Source of the DNA: Neolentinus lepideus HHB14362 ss-1 | Lineage: Eukaryota > Basidiomycota > Agaricomycetes > Gloeophyllales > Gloeophyllaceae | Assembly: GCA_001632425.1 (NCBI GenBank) | Contig: KV425586.1 | Location: 186,001-250,000 of the forward strand | Reading direction: 5' to 3' | DNA length: 64,000 nucleotides | Shown: in pieces, positions 47,097 to 57,733 of the stretch | Numbering within the stretch: position 1 is the stretch's first letter | Layout: every line of letters starts with the position of its first letter | Notes under the pieces: model-generated | The model's database searches: none | What the model saw: the letters and a program-made list of their open reading frames with translations, nothing else | What the model was told of the DNA's origin: nothing | Made by a program: the position numbers and the translations under genes

Positions 47097-48327
47097 TTAG
47101 AGATCAACGAGAGGCACGACAACCTGGTTCGTCTTGAGCGTAGGGTCCAGCTGAACTTTTGGCATGAGCGGCACGACGCGGCTCTTCTGTATCTCCAGCC
47201 CCTTCTTGCCAAAGTACCGCCCGGACTCAAAGTTCCAGCAGTCATTGCAGCGCGGCCAGTTCGCGAGGTGGAGGATGTACTCGCCGAGCTCTTTGTCGAC
47301 CGCGGGGCCGAAGGACGGCACGCGCTTGAGCCCGTCGAGGAACTTGGCCTCGACCTCCTCGTGGTACTCGCACACCCACTTCATCGCGCCCGCGAAGTCG
47401 GTGTTGAGCTGGTGCATCACGATCGTGAGGATATTGTGCCTGTCGTCGCCGTTGGCTTGTTCCTTGTTGTAGGACGCGATGTCCTGGGAATGACATGGCG
47501 TTAAGTCAAGGTGATTAAAGTTTCATAATATAATCGAATAAGTGTGCTCACGTTGTCGAGAATGATAAGGTCGGCGATGTGGTACTCCAGCTCCTTGATG
47601 ACCGGGTGGTAGAACGCCTCGTCGGGGAGGTTGAGGTGGAGCTCGCCGGGGACGTACGATGGCCGCGCACCGATGTTCTCCCGGCGCATCTTGAGGTAGC
47701 TGTCGATCGTCCGGATCGTGTCGGTGTCGCGGTCCTTGGCCTGGATGACGACTGAGTTGAGGTAGTCCGTGAACGCCTCGACGAAGTGCTTCTGCGAGGC
47801 TGGGGAGGCTGTCTTGATGGCGAGCTCCCAGAACCTAATTATTGGTTTGTCAGGAAAGGCGGGAATTGGGTAGAGAAGCGCACTTACTCCTTTGCGACTT
47901 GGCCGAGGAGGATCTCGCCCTCGGGTCGGGGCTTGTGGGGGTTATTGAGGGCATCGATGACGACGTCGACCATCTCGCGCACAACGGGTGCGGGCTCGAC
48001 GTCCGTGTACTCGTCGACCACGAAGAACAAGTTCATTAGATCGCACCCCGTGCGGAGGTGCTCTGGCGAAACAGTAACGACTCGTTGCGAAATGGTATTA
48101 ACAGGAGACTAACCCTTGGCCGCGGTGGGGTAGGCGAGGGATGCGAGGCGGCCAAAGTCGCACTTATCGAACGCATCTTGTGATCGTTGGGTGAAGGCCT
48201 TGAAGCTGTGGAACCACGCGTTCGACTGCGCGCTGACCTCTTCATAGCGGGGGTTTATCGCTCGTGGCCAAGGCCAATTGGACATCGTCTCAGGGAGGTA
48301 CAACATCTTGACGGTCTCCGACGACAT
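47097..48327 (-). CDS. Sesquiterpene synthase (class I terpene cyclase)
   Basis: Four exons on the minus strand give an intact 352-residue protein starting [20 protein letters not shown], the usual length for basidiomycete sesquiterpene synthases. The first metal-binding motif is DEYTD (residues 88-92, after MNLFFVV). The second is NDIASYNKE (224-232), an exact NSE/DTE match. The pyrophosphate-sensing RY pair lies in [11 protein letters not shown] (about 312). The enzyme ionises farnesyl diphosphate with three magnesium ions and cyclises it in the cytosol. The product cannot be predicted from sequence alone; relatives make protoilludene-, muurolene- or cadinane-type scaffolds. Intron donors include GTTAGT and GTAAGT. 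The neighbouring MFS transporter (2.3 kb), the oxidase relic and the flanking P450s suggest a sesquiterpenoid cluster. No lesion seen. Confidence 0.92.
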
Positions 48328-48996
48328 GGTAGGCTGCGTATAGTGGTGGATGGGAGGGTGGAAGTGTAGCGTAGTGTGGTGAGGAGAGGATGTTCAGACA
48401 GGATATGTCAATGGAAAACTAGAGTCTTGAGCGGGATCGGTCTACCTTTTCTACTGGGTGCGCAAAATGCGTATTTTCTCCCATTAATGATTTCCCAAAT
48501 ACCGCCGTTGCGATAGCTCACGCGAGGAGGGCACCAATGTGCTATCAAAATGGGGATATCGGAACCACGTACATGGCCGGGCGGAGTCAGTATGATTGCT
48601 AGATCTACTCGGTGTCATAGATACCGTCCCCTGTCGATAACTTTGCGAGGAGTTCACTGCAGCTGCATCCACACCGACCGAGTTTCTCTGCGTCCTACCA
48701 CATTCACCGAAAGGACAGGTAATTATTGCGAACCACGCGGGCCGTTTATTCGTCCATCGCATGTCTCCTGCAGGAATTTGTCTTTTTATCTTTTACTTTG
48801 GAGATCTGTCGGTAGCCAAGCCCGACTTTACCATCCGGAAGGCCACTCTGTCCGACCGCTAATCGATTTGTAGGCGCCTCCGCATCGCGTCTTATCACAG
48901 CAGAGAGTACCAAGCGGCCGCGGAAACTGCTACTAGTCGCAGAACGAGCTGAGAGTAAGGGATGCTGATGCATTTTCCGAGATCGCAATAAATTAA
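48328..48996. other. Upstream region of the terpene synthase
   Basis: A CT-rich leader (many CTC/CAC repeats on the minus strand) lies directly before the terpene synthase ATG. No TATA box is obvious and no gene was recognised. Confidence 0.4.
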
Positions 48997-49422
48997 GGCC
49001 TGTTCGGCAACGCGGGTTGGGCTGGGCTGGGCTTGTTCGCGAGGCCCGTTGGCGCGAGATTCTCACGAGTAGTCACATCCTGTCACACCTAATAAATTTT
49101 CTCTTGAGCACCACAAATACAGTCCTATGGCAGTCCATACGTCTCAGAAAAATCATCAAGCTAATTTTTAATCCCATAATTATATACGTGTTGGCTACAG
49201 AAGCCAGGAATAGCCTGGTATATGCGAGCCATGCACCAGCACACAACGGAAGTCGTACTGAGTGCGGTCGTCACGGCTTTGACTCGTGCGAGCCCAACCC
49301 GGTGCATCACCGAACGCTGAGCCGGGCTGGCTGGGCTCGGGCCGCGACAATGGGCCCGAAACGCCACAAATTCCCCTAAAAGGCAACCCCACCCCAAGCC
49401 CATGGGGTTTTCCGAACAGGCC
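48997..49422. mobile_element. MITE-like element with inverted ends
   Basis: Begins GGCCTGTTCGGCAA and ends TTTTCCGAACAGGCC, an inverted repeat of about 11 perfect bases that extends imperfectly into GGGCTGGGCTTG / CAAGCCCATGGGG. The 426-bp interior is GC-rich at both ends, AT-rich in the middle and has no coding potential. Size and ends fit a non-autonomous DNA transposon. No clear target-site duplication was seen. Confidence 0.6.
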
Positions 49423-49769
49423 CGTATCAGTGAAAGGCGCAGAGGCTGTGTCGTCGATCCTGATTGAAGTTTTGCGTGACGAATCAATCAATCACGTGCG
49501 AGTGTTTTCAGCCTCCAGTTGCTCACGGCCACGGACTGCGTTGCAGGAGCTGAGGTATGTAATGTCTGTTATTGGTTTCAACTTTATGGGAGGCATCTCA
49601 GTTCGATTGACAGAATCCAATATTCCGGTCACACAATATTCTCTGGCACACACGCAAATTGCACATTCGGGTAACACGGCTTTACGGGTTTCGCGGCTAG
49701 CGAGATCGAAGTCCAGGACAAGAGCTTTGGGTGGCTGTGGCTGGTACTAAACTTTGCTCGCACCGGCAC

Positions 49770-50095
49770 TAGGTACCATTCTCTATTGAACTCAATTCTG
49801 ACACTTAGCTTCGTTTGTAAAACCATGAAAAAGCTTAGTTCTAACCAATCCTATACGTGTAGACTGTCGTCGTCTGAATGGTGAGTATAACAACTGTTAG
49901 AGCGTCATTATTAGTTAAACTGCATCTGAAAATTTGCTAGCATCAGCGCGTACCATTCTCAACTCTAACACTTAGCTTCGTTAGTATAACCATACAACAG
50001 CATATCAAGCCAAACTATCGACCCAACTCGAGGTTGTCTGAATGGTGAGTATAACAACTTCGAAGCGTCACGATTAGTCAACCTGCACCTGTGCG
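49770..50095. repeat. Two tandem, partly diverged copies of about 165 bp
   Basis: The unit runs TACCATTCTC ... ACACTTAGCTTCGTT ... GTCTGAATGGTGAGTATAAC ... GCGTCA and occurs twice in direct order, at about 49772 and about 49951. The middle parts differ by substitutions and small indels. No coding sense. Confidence 0.7.
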
Positions 50096-50429
50096 ATATT
50101 GAAGACGAGTGATGAGTAACAGGATTTCTCGTTACTTCTCCGCATGTTGGGCGGCGCGCCTTACGTCAAGGTCAAAAGCCGTGTCAAATGCAATGACTCA
50201 CGGACAACCTTTCAAGCACCCCTTCTACGCCCCGCACCTAAATGCGCCCCGACACCTCGAAGATCACACCAGAAGAGAAAATTAAAAACGAGGGTGTGCT
50301 CGATAATTCAAACACTTAAAACGAATCCTACTCTATTCTGTCCGCATGCGTATAGATAACAATTCCTCAACGTGCACGCCTCCAGCTCCCATTGTCACCT
50401 CACTCCGTCATTTTGCACAGCACCTCACT

Positions 50430-51320
50430 CCGCCATCGTCTTACACAACACCTCCGAGTTCACCCCCTTTCTCATCGCCAAAAAATCCCGCGGGTCCCCC
50501 TCCCTCTTAATCCTCACCAGCTTTGCACAATGCTCCCACCCCTAGTACGCCGCCTGCCATTCCGCCTCGAGTATGTCCGGCTAGTTGAGGGGCTGGTCAC
50601 CCAAGGGCCGTGGCGCAAATTCCTTGAGGGGCCGAACCGCGTCATACGCGGATTGGTACAGCGAGGAGAGGGTGGAGGCGGGTGAGAGAGGTGAAAGGAG
50701 ATGGGAGGAGGACGGTCAGGTCCGAGATTGAGGTGCGCCAGGCGGGGGTGATGGCGGTGTCGTCGGGGTGGACGGATGCGACGGCGCCGCCGCCGACCAT
50801 GCTATTACGTGGTACAGTGTGAGCGCGTGCAAGTAACGAGGTGCGGGGGACGTACTAAGGCACAGCGACGCTGATATCCGCTAAGACCTTCCCCATCATC
50901 TCCGCATTCCACGTCCCCGTGAGGCTGCGCGGCATCAATCACGAGCTCGGCGCCGTCATATTCGCGCCTCCCGACATCCAATTGAACCCATACCCATACT
51001 GCGAGTTCACCAAATTATCGAGGTTCCACTTCTGGAAGCTGTTGTAGACCTTGTTGATCGCCAACGACAACATTCTCACCTGGTATACGACGCGATTCGG
51101 CGAAGCACGCCTCCATCGTCGCGGTCGCAAGCGGATGGTAGGACGGGACGCCCGCCCAGCCCGCGATCTTACAGTAGTACAGCCTCAGGGACTCTTCCTG
51201 CAGCAGCACCGCCACATCTTGATCGACGTGGCCGATCGTCGGATGAAGATATTGGATCGGGGGTCTCACCCGATATGTATTGCGGGCAGTGGAGGGGACT
51301 TGGTGACCTTTCCGTTGATC
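50430..51320 (-). pseudogene. FAD-linked oxidoreductase (BBE-like), decayed C-terminal part
   Basis: Minus-strand pieces match the C-terminal half of berberine-bridge-type oxidases. They are LQEESLRLYYCKIAGWAGVP, NSQYGYGFNWMSGGANMT, GGAVASVHPDDTAITPAWR, and last AKLVRIKREGDPRDFLAMRK with GVNSEVL. The last piece is the BBE domain, where the family has YAxLLxIKxxYDPxxxF. Stops and frame changes separate the pieces, and the FAD-binding N-terminal domain was not found. Such enzymes oxidise alcohols or carbon-carbon bonds and are common in metabolite clusters, so this may be a lost tailoring step. Confidence 0.65.
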
Positions 51321-51954
51321 CACCCCTTACTCTGGACTGTCCAGTCACCCTGGCTCTGCAGCGACACTACCTCGTAATGTCGTCCGACTCACTGTCCGCT
51401 TTTCAAGCGGATATTGTTCGACGCTGTCAAGAACATGATGAGAGACGAGAGAAATCAAAGCCCCACTCTAGGTGCTGCATAGTCTTCGGGAAGTATTTCG
51501 TCAAATATGACGGCCATCGACCCCTGTACCACGAATACGCGACGCAGCAGTACATCTACAATCACTGATAGCGCATATTCGACCGTCGGTTCCAACGTAT
51601 TTCTATGGCTGGTCCAGTACCTCGATCGCTGTTAAGAGCTGAAAATCACGGTTAAATGTGTGTAACAGATCTGCGAGAGCCGTTGTCTGCCGCTCGTAAG
51701 CTTATTTTTTCGTTCTTTATACGATTCACGGCAGCTCTGCATCATATGCCCAAACATGCAGCTTTTAAGAGATTACCAACGAAGCAAAGTGTTGGAATTC
51801 ATCTCAATAGAGAATCGTTCCAGCGTAGTTCATTACTCGCCGCTGCCACTTTCGCTCGGACGTAGACCGCCTTGAAAAGGGAATTAAGCGCCGAATCATC
51901 GAGTCAAGGGCGTCACGGTCGAGGATTGATGTGATGTTGTTCGGAAATGTGGCA
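51321..51954. other. Spacer up to the right arm
   Basis: No gene recognised. The right-arm homology starts at its end. Confidence 0.4.
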
Positions 51955-52099
51955 TCGAATGAACTGCGGTGCTTTGCTTCCGCAAATCATACGCGGGGGT
52001 AGTGCCACCGTATTAGGATTCAGTATTTATCTTATATGACGGAGATGGGTAGAGTGCTGGAGCATCCGTTCTTGTCGTCGTGCCATCTGTCCTTGAGCC

Positions 52100-54052
52100 A
52101 TGTTGTACGCCATCCTCGTCGCACTCGCGGTCCTCCTGCTCGTCTTATACAGGCGGAAGAAGAGTCCTGATAACTTGCCCACACCTCCTGGGCCGCCGTC
52201 TCTCCCTGTTATGGGAAACGTGCACTATATCCCCCAGCACGCGGCATGGATAGAATTTAATAAGATGAGAGAAAAGTACGGTGAGGCGCTCTGCAAGGGT
52301 AGGATGCTCGTCATATTGCTGAGGATACGCTAGGAGATATGCTGTATTTCCACACATTCGGGAGATCGATTGTTGTTCTTAACTCTGCGAGAGCTGCACA
52401 TGACTTACTCGACAAGAAGAGTTCGATCTACTCCCACAGACCGTATTTCGCCATGACACACGACGTGTAAGTATTCTGTCCCAATCTCGAACTGCAGAAC
52501 ACTCACCTCTTCCTCTCGACGCAGTATCGGTTGGGTAAGCTGAAGACTTTGAAACGTTGTATCTGATGATATTGACGCTCGATTGAAGGAGTGGGCACTT
52601 CCGATTATGGATTACGGAGAGAAATTCAAACGTCATCGGAGGTATCTCGAGGAGTACTTCCGCAAGCGCCGTCTTCCCGATTATCACGCAACTCAGATGC
52701 GCGAAGTACACCGGACTCTGTACGACATGTTGGAGGACCCTGAAAACTACCAGATCCACTTCAAACGGTACGTCTCGTATGAGGAGACCTTAATTTCGTG
52801 GAACTTTATTGCTCGTACTTGTAGATTGGCGGGTGGAATTACCATGATGATGTCCTATGGTCACGAAGTCAAATCGAAGGACGACGAGTTCATCCAGATT
52901 GCGGAGAAGGGGGTTGCTACTATCGATGCAGCGGGTGCTGTCGGCGCGCACATTGTCGACTTCTTCCCTTGGCGTACGCACCGTCTTATCATTACGAGCG
53001 AGCTTGCTCTAATTCGTGGATTCAGTGAGACATGTCCCCGACTGGATGCCTGGTGCAGGTTTCAAGCGCCTCCCGCCTGGGACAAGTGAGGACATGCACG
53101 CGTTCGTCAACCGGCCCTTCGAGGAAGTCCTGAAAAAAATGGTCAGTCTAACCTTGCAATGCATATGCAGCTGACACCCGAAGTAGGCCGAGGGAACCGA
53201 AACCCCCTGTTATTGCACGGCTCTCCTAGAGGACACCAAGGGCGAGGACAACGACGGCGTGCGGGACACCGCCGCCATCACCTTCGCTGCCGGCTTCGAC
53301 ACGACGTACTCCGCGCTCATGACCGCGCTCATCGCCATGGTACGCAACCCCGTCATCCAGGCGCGCGCGCAAGCAGAGATGGACCTGGTCGTCGGGAAGG
53401 ACCGCCTGCCAACGTTCGAGGACCGCGTGCACCTCACGTACCTGCAGTGTATCGTCATGGAGGCGCTCCGGTGGGGCGCTACGACGCCCGTGGGCGTCGC
53501 GCACAGGCTCTGTGAGGACGACGTGTATGGTGGGTTCCACCTCCCCAAGGACAGCATGATCATCGCAAATGCGTACGCGATGCTGTACGACCCTAAGGTT
53601 TAACCCAATCCTGAGCATTTCGACCCCAATCGGTTCCTGGCAGGCGAGGGCCGGACACCCCAGCCTGACCCTCGCGGACCTGCATTCGGTTTCGGAAGAA
53701 GGTACGAGCTTATTGCACCTTCTGAGTTCCTTGTCTTGACTATCCAGTGTAGAGTCTGCCCTGGCAAGGATATTGCGGAGAACAATATTTGGATCTCCAT
53801 CGCGTCGCTCTTCTATGCCTTCAAGGTCTCCCCCGCAGTGGACAAGAATGGAAAGGAGATCCCGATTGATAGTGCATTCGCAGAGCACTCTATCCGGTAA
53901 GTGCTTGGTATCAAGTGACGTTTCCTAGATTCTGATCGCTTTGCAGGCACCCTAAGCCGTTCAGATGCAGGATCAAGCCTAGACGCGAGAACTCGCGCGC
54001 ACTAATTCAGCAGGCGGCGTGGTCGAAGGGCGTCATGTTGGGAAGCCTCTGA
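52100..54052 (+). pseudogene. Cytochrome P450-1 (right arm), complete except for one TAA
   Basis: All exons splice in frame. The anchor is MLYAILVALAVLLLVLY, then the hinge LPTPPGPPSLPVMGNV. After an intron ending CGCTAG come DMLYFHTFGRSIVVLNS, MDYGEKFKRHRRYLEEYF, LRHVPDWMPGAGFKR, helix I FAAGFDTTYSALM, ExxR as EALR, and the heme loop FGFGRR / VCPGKDIAENN split by an intron. The tail is HPKPFRCRIKPR. The only defect is TAA at 53601-53603 in DPKV-stop-PNPEHF, between the ExxR motif and the heme loop. The left-arm copy has TAC (Tyr) there, so this is a single C-to-A change. Translation would stop before the heme cysteine, giving an inactive protein. Otherwise it would be a normal microsomal P450. 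Confidence 0.9.
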
Positions 54053-55857
54053 GATGGAATATCAGGACTTGTCATGCTTTCTTCAGGATATTGTTGTTTT
54101 ATCTTGTACCGGCTATAAATGATATGAGTAGGTACTGTCCTGCACCGGTAATAATGAAGCATGTTCCTGAGGCATATAAATTTTTGGCTTGCTCTTGGGA
54201 ATGCCCCGCGTTTGGGACTTGAGCTGGGAGCAGGATCAATAGGACTTCAGCACCTCAATCAGATCCACGCAGCCAGACTACGAGCTCGGATCCAGGTTGA
54301 CTGCATAAATGCCAGATCTGCGGAGGATTGGTACCATGCTTTGAAATTAAACGATATTCGAATTCGACCCTTGTCTGCCAGGCCCGAGAGTCCATATCTC
54401 GGACATTGATTCCTAGTAACAATTTCTTTCTCTATGAGTAGATTGCCGCATCGTAGCAAAGAGGTTGCATAGAGAAATGATACATAGTTGACGCATTATT
54501 CATACCCCGTAAGTAGCTGAGAGCAAGACGCGTCCCATCAAGAGTTTCCCACGGTGGACTTTCTTCTTCTACACTGCACGGCCCCAAGCACCCATGAAAT
54601 CAACACCGTTATACGGCCATGCGTTGGACAGGCCGCACAAGCGTTGACGGAAGGATCAGACTCCGATCAGTCCTCTAAACGCAAAATACGATGACGGTCC
54701 CTCTTTGACGCAAATCCGTCTCGGAATATAGATTCTAGTCTGGCGGGTCACCATCTTTTGGCGTAGCAGAGGATCCGGAAATCACACACTCAATTGGAGA
54801 CCTAGACTTTCGACACCTGGATATAACCCTCTGAACGCCTGTCTATTTATACGCAGCCGCCAGGACTTATCTCACGACTACTTCTTCCACTGCACGGTTC
54901 TCAGCTCTCCTCTAGATGTGTCTTTCCTTCCATTGCTCGCCACGATGGCCTTCCAAGAACAGGCACTCATTTTTCTAGTATTTGTGTTTGGCCTCCTGGT
55001 GTATCGTTGGGCGAGTCACCGGAGACGTGCAGGCGGTCTGCCTTACCCTCCAGGTGAGCGCTGTTCAAAGGTGTTTTTCGTTGAGATTCACTAATCCTGT
55101 CGACAGGACCCAAGGGCGATCCTATCATTGGAAACCTTCGTCAGCTTCCCGATGGCAAGAAGGAACCCGTACACATCACATACAAGAAATGGTCGAAGAT
55201 CTATGGTCTGTACTTCGGTGTACAGTTTCTGGCGAGTACAAATCGTTGACGACTCGCAGGTGACGTCTTCTCAATTGAATCTTTTGGCACCCGTGTCGTG
55301 GTCCTCAACACTGCCCATGCTACTAATGAACTCCTCGAGAAACGTGGCAATATCTACTCTGATCGCAACCCCGGCGTCATCCGGAGACTGTTCGTAGTCC
55401 ATACTTTTGACCAGGGGCTGATAACTTGATAGTTGTGCTAAATGCTCAGATCCACCGACCACCACTTCCCAAGCATGGACTACAACGAGGAGTTCCGCAC
55501 CTACCGCAAAGTCGTCAACGCCGCATTCAACCCTACCGCTGTTAAGGACTACCACGACATCCAGGAGCAGGAGACCTACGAGTGCCTCGAGCACCTTCTG
55601 GAGTCTCCCGACCAGTGGTTCTTCCACATGCGCCGGGCTGCTGGTTCGATTATCCTCCGTGTAACTTACGACCACAAGGTCACCTCTAACGATGACCGCC
55701 TGGTCGAGATTAACGAAGCCGCCGTCCTCAACAACCTCCGTTCTGTCACCCCCACAGCCTTTGTCGTCAACTTTGTCCCCTGGTGTATGTGATAATGGAC
55801 CTTTAGTCACGCTAGAAGCATTTCATCTCTCATTTTTTGCCCAGTACAATACATGCC
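53778..55857. other. Segment absent from the left arm
   Basis: Covers the end of P450-1, the gap, the promoter and the N-terminal half of P450-2. The left arm goes directly from GATATTGCG (53777 side) to ACTGGTTCCC (55858 side). The two break ends share CG, so the exact point is ambiguous by two bases. Confidence 0.85.
54053..54944. other. Gap between the two P450 genes with promoter of P450-2
   Basis: A TATA-like TATTTATAC lies near 54844-54852, about 95-100 nt upstream of the P450-2 ATG, followed by a pyrimidine-rich leader (CTTCTTCCACTG, TCTCCTCTAG). No gene recognised. Confidence 0.45.
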
Positions 55858-56821
55858 CGACTGGTTCCCTGGTACCGGCTACCGGCCCTTCGTCAAGGAG
55901 GTGCTGGACGGTCACATGCGTAACCGGAACACACCCTGGGTCGAGCTCAAGGAGCGCATGGCCAAAGGTGCCATCAAGCCCTGCTACGCTAGCAGACTTC
56001 TAGAAATGAAGGGTCAGATCACAGGTTCGGACGACGAGGAGTACATCATCAAGGGTACGTTTCCTCCTTTCGCCCCATCACGCCTCGTCCCTGATTTGAC
56101 ATCCGCATCATAGCCTCTGCTGGTATTTTGTACAGTGCCGCTGTCGACACGACTCTCGGCACCATGGCTTCCTTCGTCCTCGCTATGCTCCTGTACCCCG
56201 AATGCCAAAAGAAACTCCAGGTAGAGATCGACTCCGTTGTTGGCAAAGACCGGCTCCCGACCTTTGCTGACGAGGACCGGCTCCCGTACGTTCGTTATTG
56301 TGTGCTCGAGACGCTCCGCTGGATGCCCGTCGTCCCCCTCGGTTTGTCACATGCTTCTACTCAGGACGATATCTACGAGGGCATGTTCATTCCTAAGGGT
56401 TCGATCATCGTCGCCAACCAGTGGTGCGTCCTTTACTGACAACTATCCATGATTGGGTAGCAATGTTAATCCTAATCTGGTGTGTAGGGCTATCCTCCAT
56501 GACGAGAGCATGTATCCCGAGCCGATGAAATTCTGGCCTGAGCGATGGGACGGCCGCTTCCCCCAAGCTCGTGACTCCCGTCTTTACGCCTTCGGGTTCA
56601 ATCGGCGGATGTGCCCTGGCCGCCACCTTGCGTACCGCTCCGTCTTCATCATGGCTGCGAACCTCGTCTCCGCGTTCACGCTCATGCCCGACGAGAAGTC
56701 ACCGCTTCCCGAGAACTTCAGCCTCAGTGCCGGCCAGACGTTCAAGTGCCAGTTTGCTGTGCGCTCCCCGGAGAAGGCAGCGCTGGTTCGGTCGACGGCG
56801 TCGACGATTGACTCGAATTAG
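54945..56821 (+). CDS. Cytochrome P450-2 monooxygenase (right arm, intact)
   Basis: Spliced by consensus introns into one frame. The membrane anchor is LIFLVFVFGLLVYRW, the hinge GGLPYPPGPKGDPIIGNL. After introns come GDVFSIESFGTRVVVLNT, STDHHFPSMDYNEEFRTYRK, LQYMPDWFPGTGYRPFVKE and helix I SAAVDTTLGTMASF. ExxR is ETLR in LETLRWMP, then WPERWDGRF, and the heme loop is FGFNRRMCPGRHLA (Cys codon 56612-56614). Asn replaces the usual Gly at the fourth position of FxxGxRxCxG. The left copy also has Asn, so this predates the duplication. The gene ends STASTIDSN. The enzyme would oxidise a hydrophobic small molecule in the ER using a P450 reductase. Given the sesquiterpene synthase 7 kb away, a terpene scaffold is a reasonable but unproven substrate. 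It is the only intact P450 in the two arms. Confidence 0.9.
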
Positions 56822-57733
56822 TTGGTGATGTATAAATCTGGGTTGGGACTGACTGGATGCTTTGCTACTGATATGTTATGCTGTCACTGTAGATATGCCG
56901 TGTATTCAGCGGCGAAATATTCGTCCAGATAGATGATCTTGTGTATAGTATGATGGATTGTTGTACCCTCCCATGTACGTGTGGAACAAACTTGCAACTA
57001 TCCTGTCAATATTTGTTCGGATTGTCCATAAGAGTACCGTAACGTTGTACTTCAGCGTCAACTCCTAGACGCCAAATTAAAGCTAGCGCTCTAGATCCTA
57101 TGGTCCGGATACGCAGCGAGCGCGCGCATGCATGAAATCGCCAGTCTGGCTAAACTAAAGCCTGGATAACGAGTCAATACTTGGGCAGGACTGTCGTGTC
57201 TTCCCATGGCCCATTGCCATTGAGATTGGATTTAAAGCTTAAGGAGATTCGAGCTTGAGATAGAGGTCGCTGTATGCCGTAATTAGCCGAGAACAGGGCT
57301 TACATTCGGCCGCTCGCATCTATGTCTTTGACAACTCGATTTAGCTTTCTTAACGGTGACGCCAAACGACCTTCAAATGAATGGATGCGATCCACCGTCT
57401 GTAATCCCAGCTGCAGGTCGCACAGCGTGATTTTGAAACATTCAAGTTGTCTCAACAATCGTGATGTAAATCGTCCTTGCCGCTCGACTTTGTCGTCCTC
57501 GCTGTTAGAAGCCTGTCGTCATAGTTTTATCAAGTGGGTAACGATGCTGGTGGAGGTGACATGCACGAGAAAGGAGTGTCGAAGGAAGGAAGCAGAGGTG
57601 TCACACACATCGTCGTCCCACTGCGTCCAAGGTGACGAGAAATTTGTATTGTTCCTAATGTCGATCAATATATACAGGAGCAGGTCATCAATTACAATCA
57701 ATGCAACTTCCACGCGTAATCCCAGGATCTGAT
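56822..57733. other. Intergenic, right arm
   Basis: Mirror of 27597-28532. Convergent 3' ends of P450-2 and the F-box gene. The frame 57322-57732 is a partial counterpart of a left-arm frame and shows no family pattern. Confidence 0.4.

Noticed and set aside
53226..53888. 220-codon frame on the minus strand
   Set aside because: Antisense shadow of P450-1 exons; composition mirrors the GC-rich sense strand.
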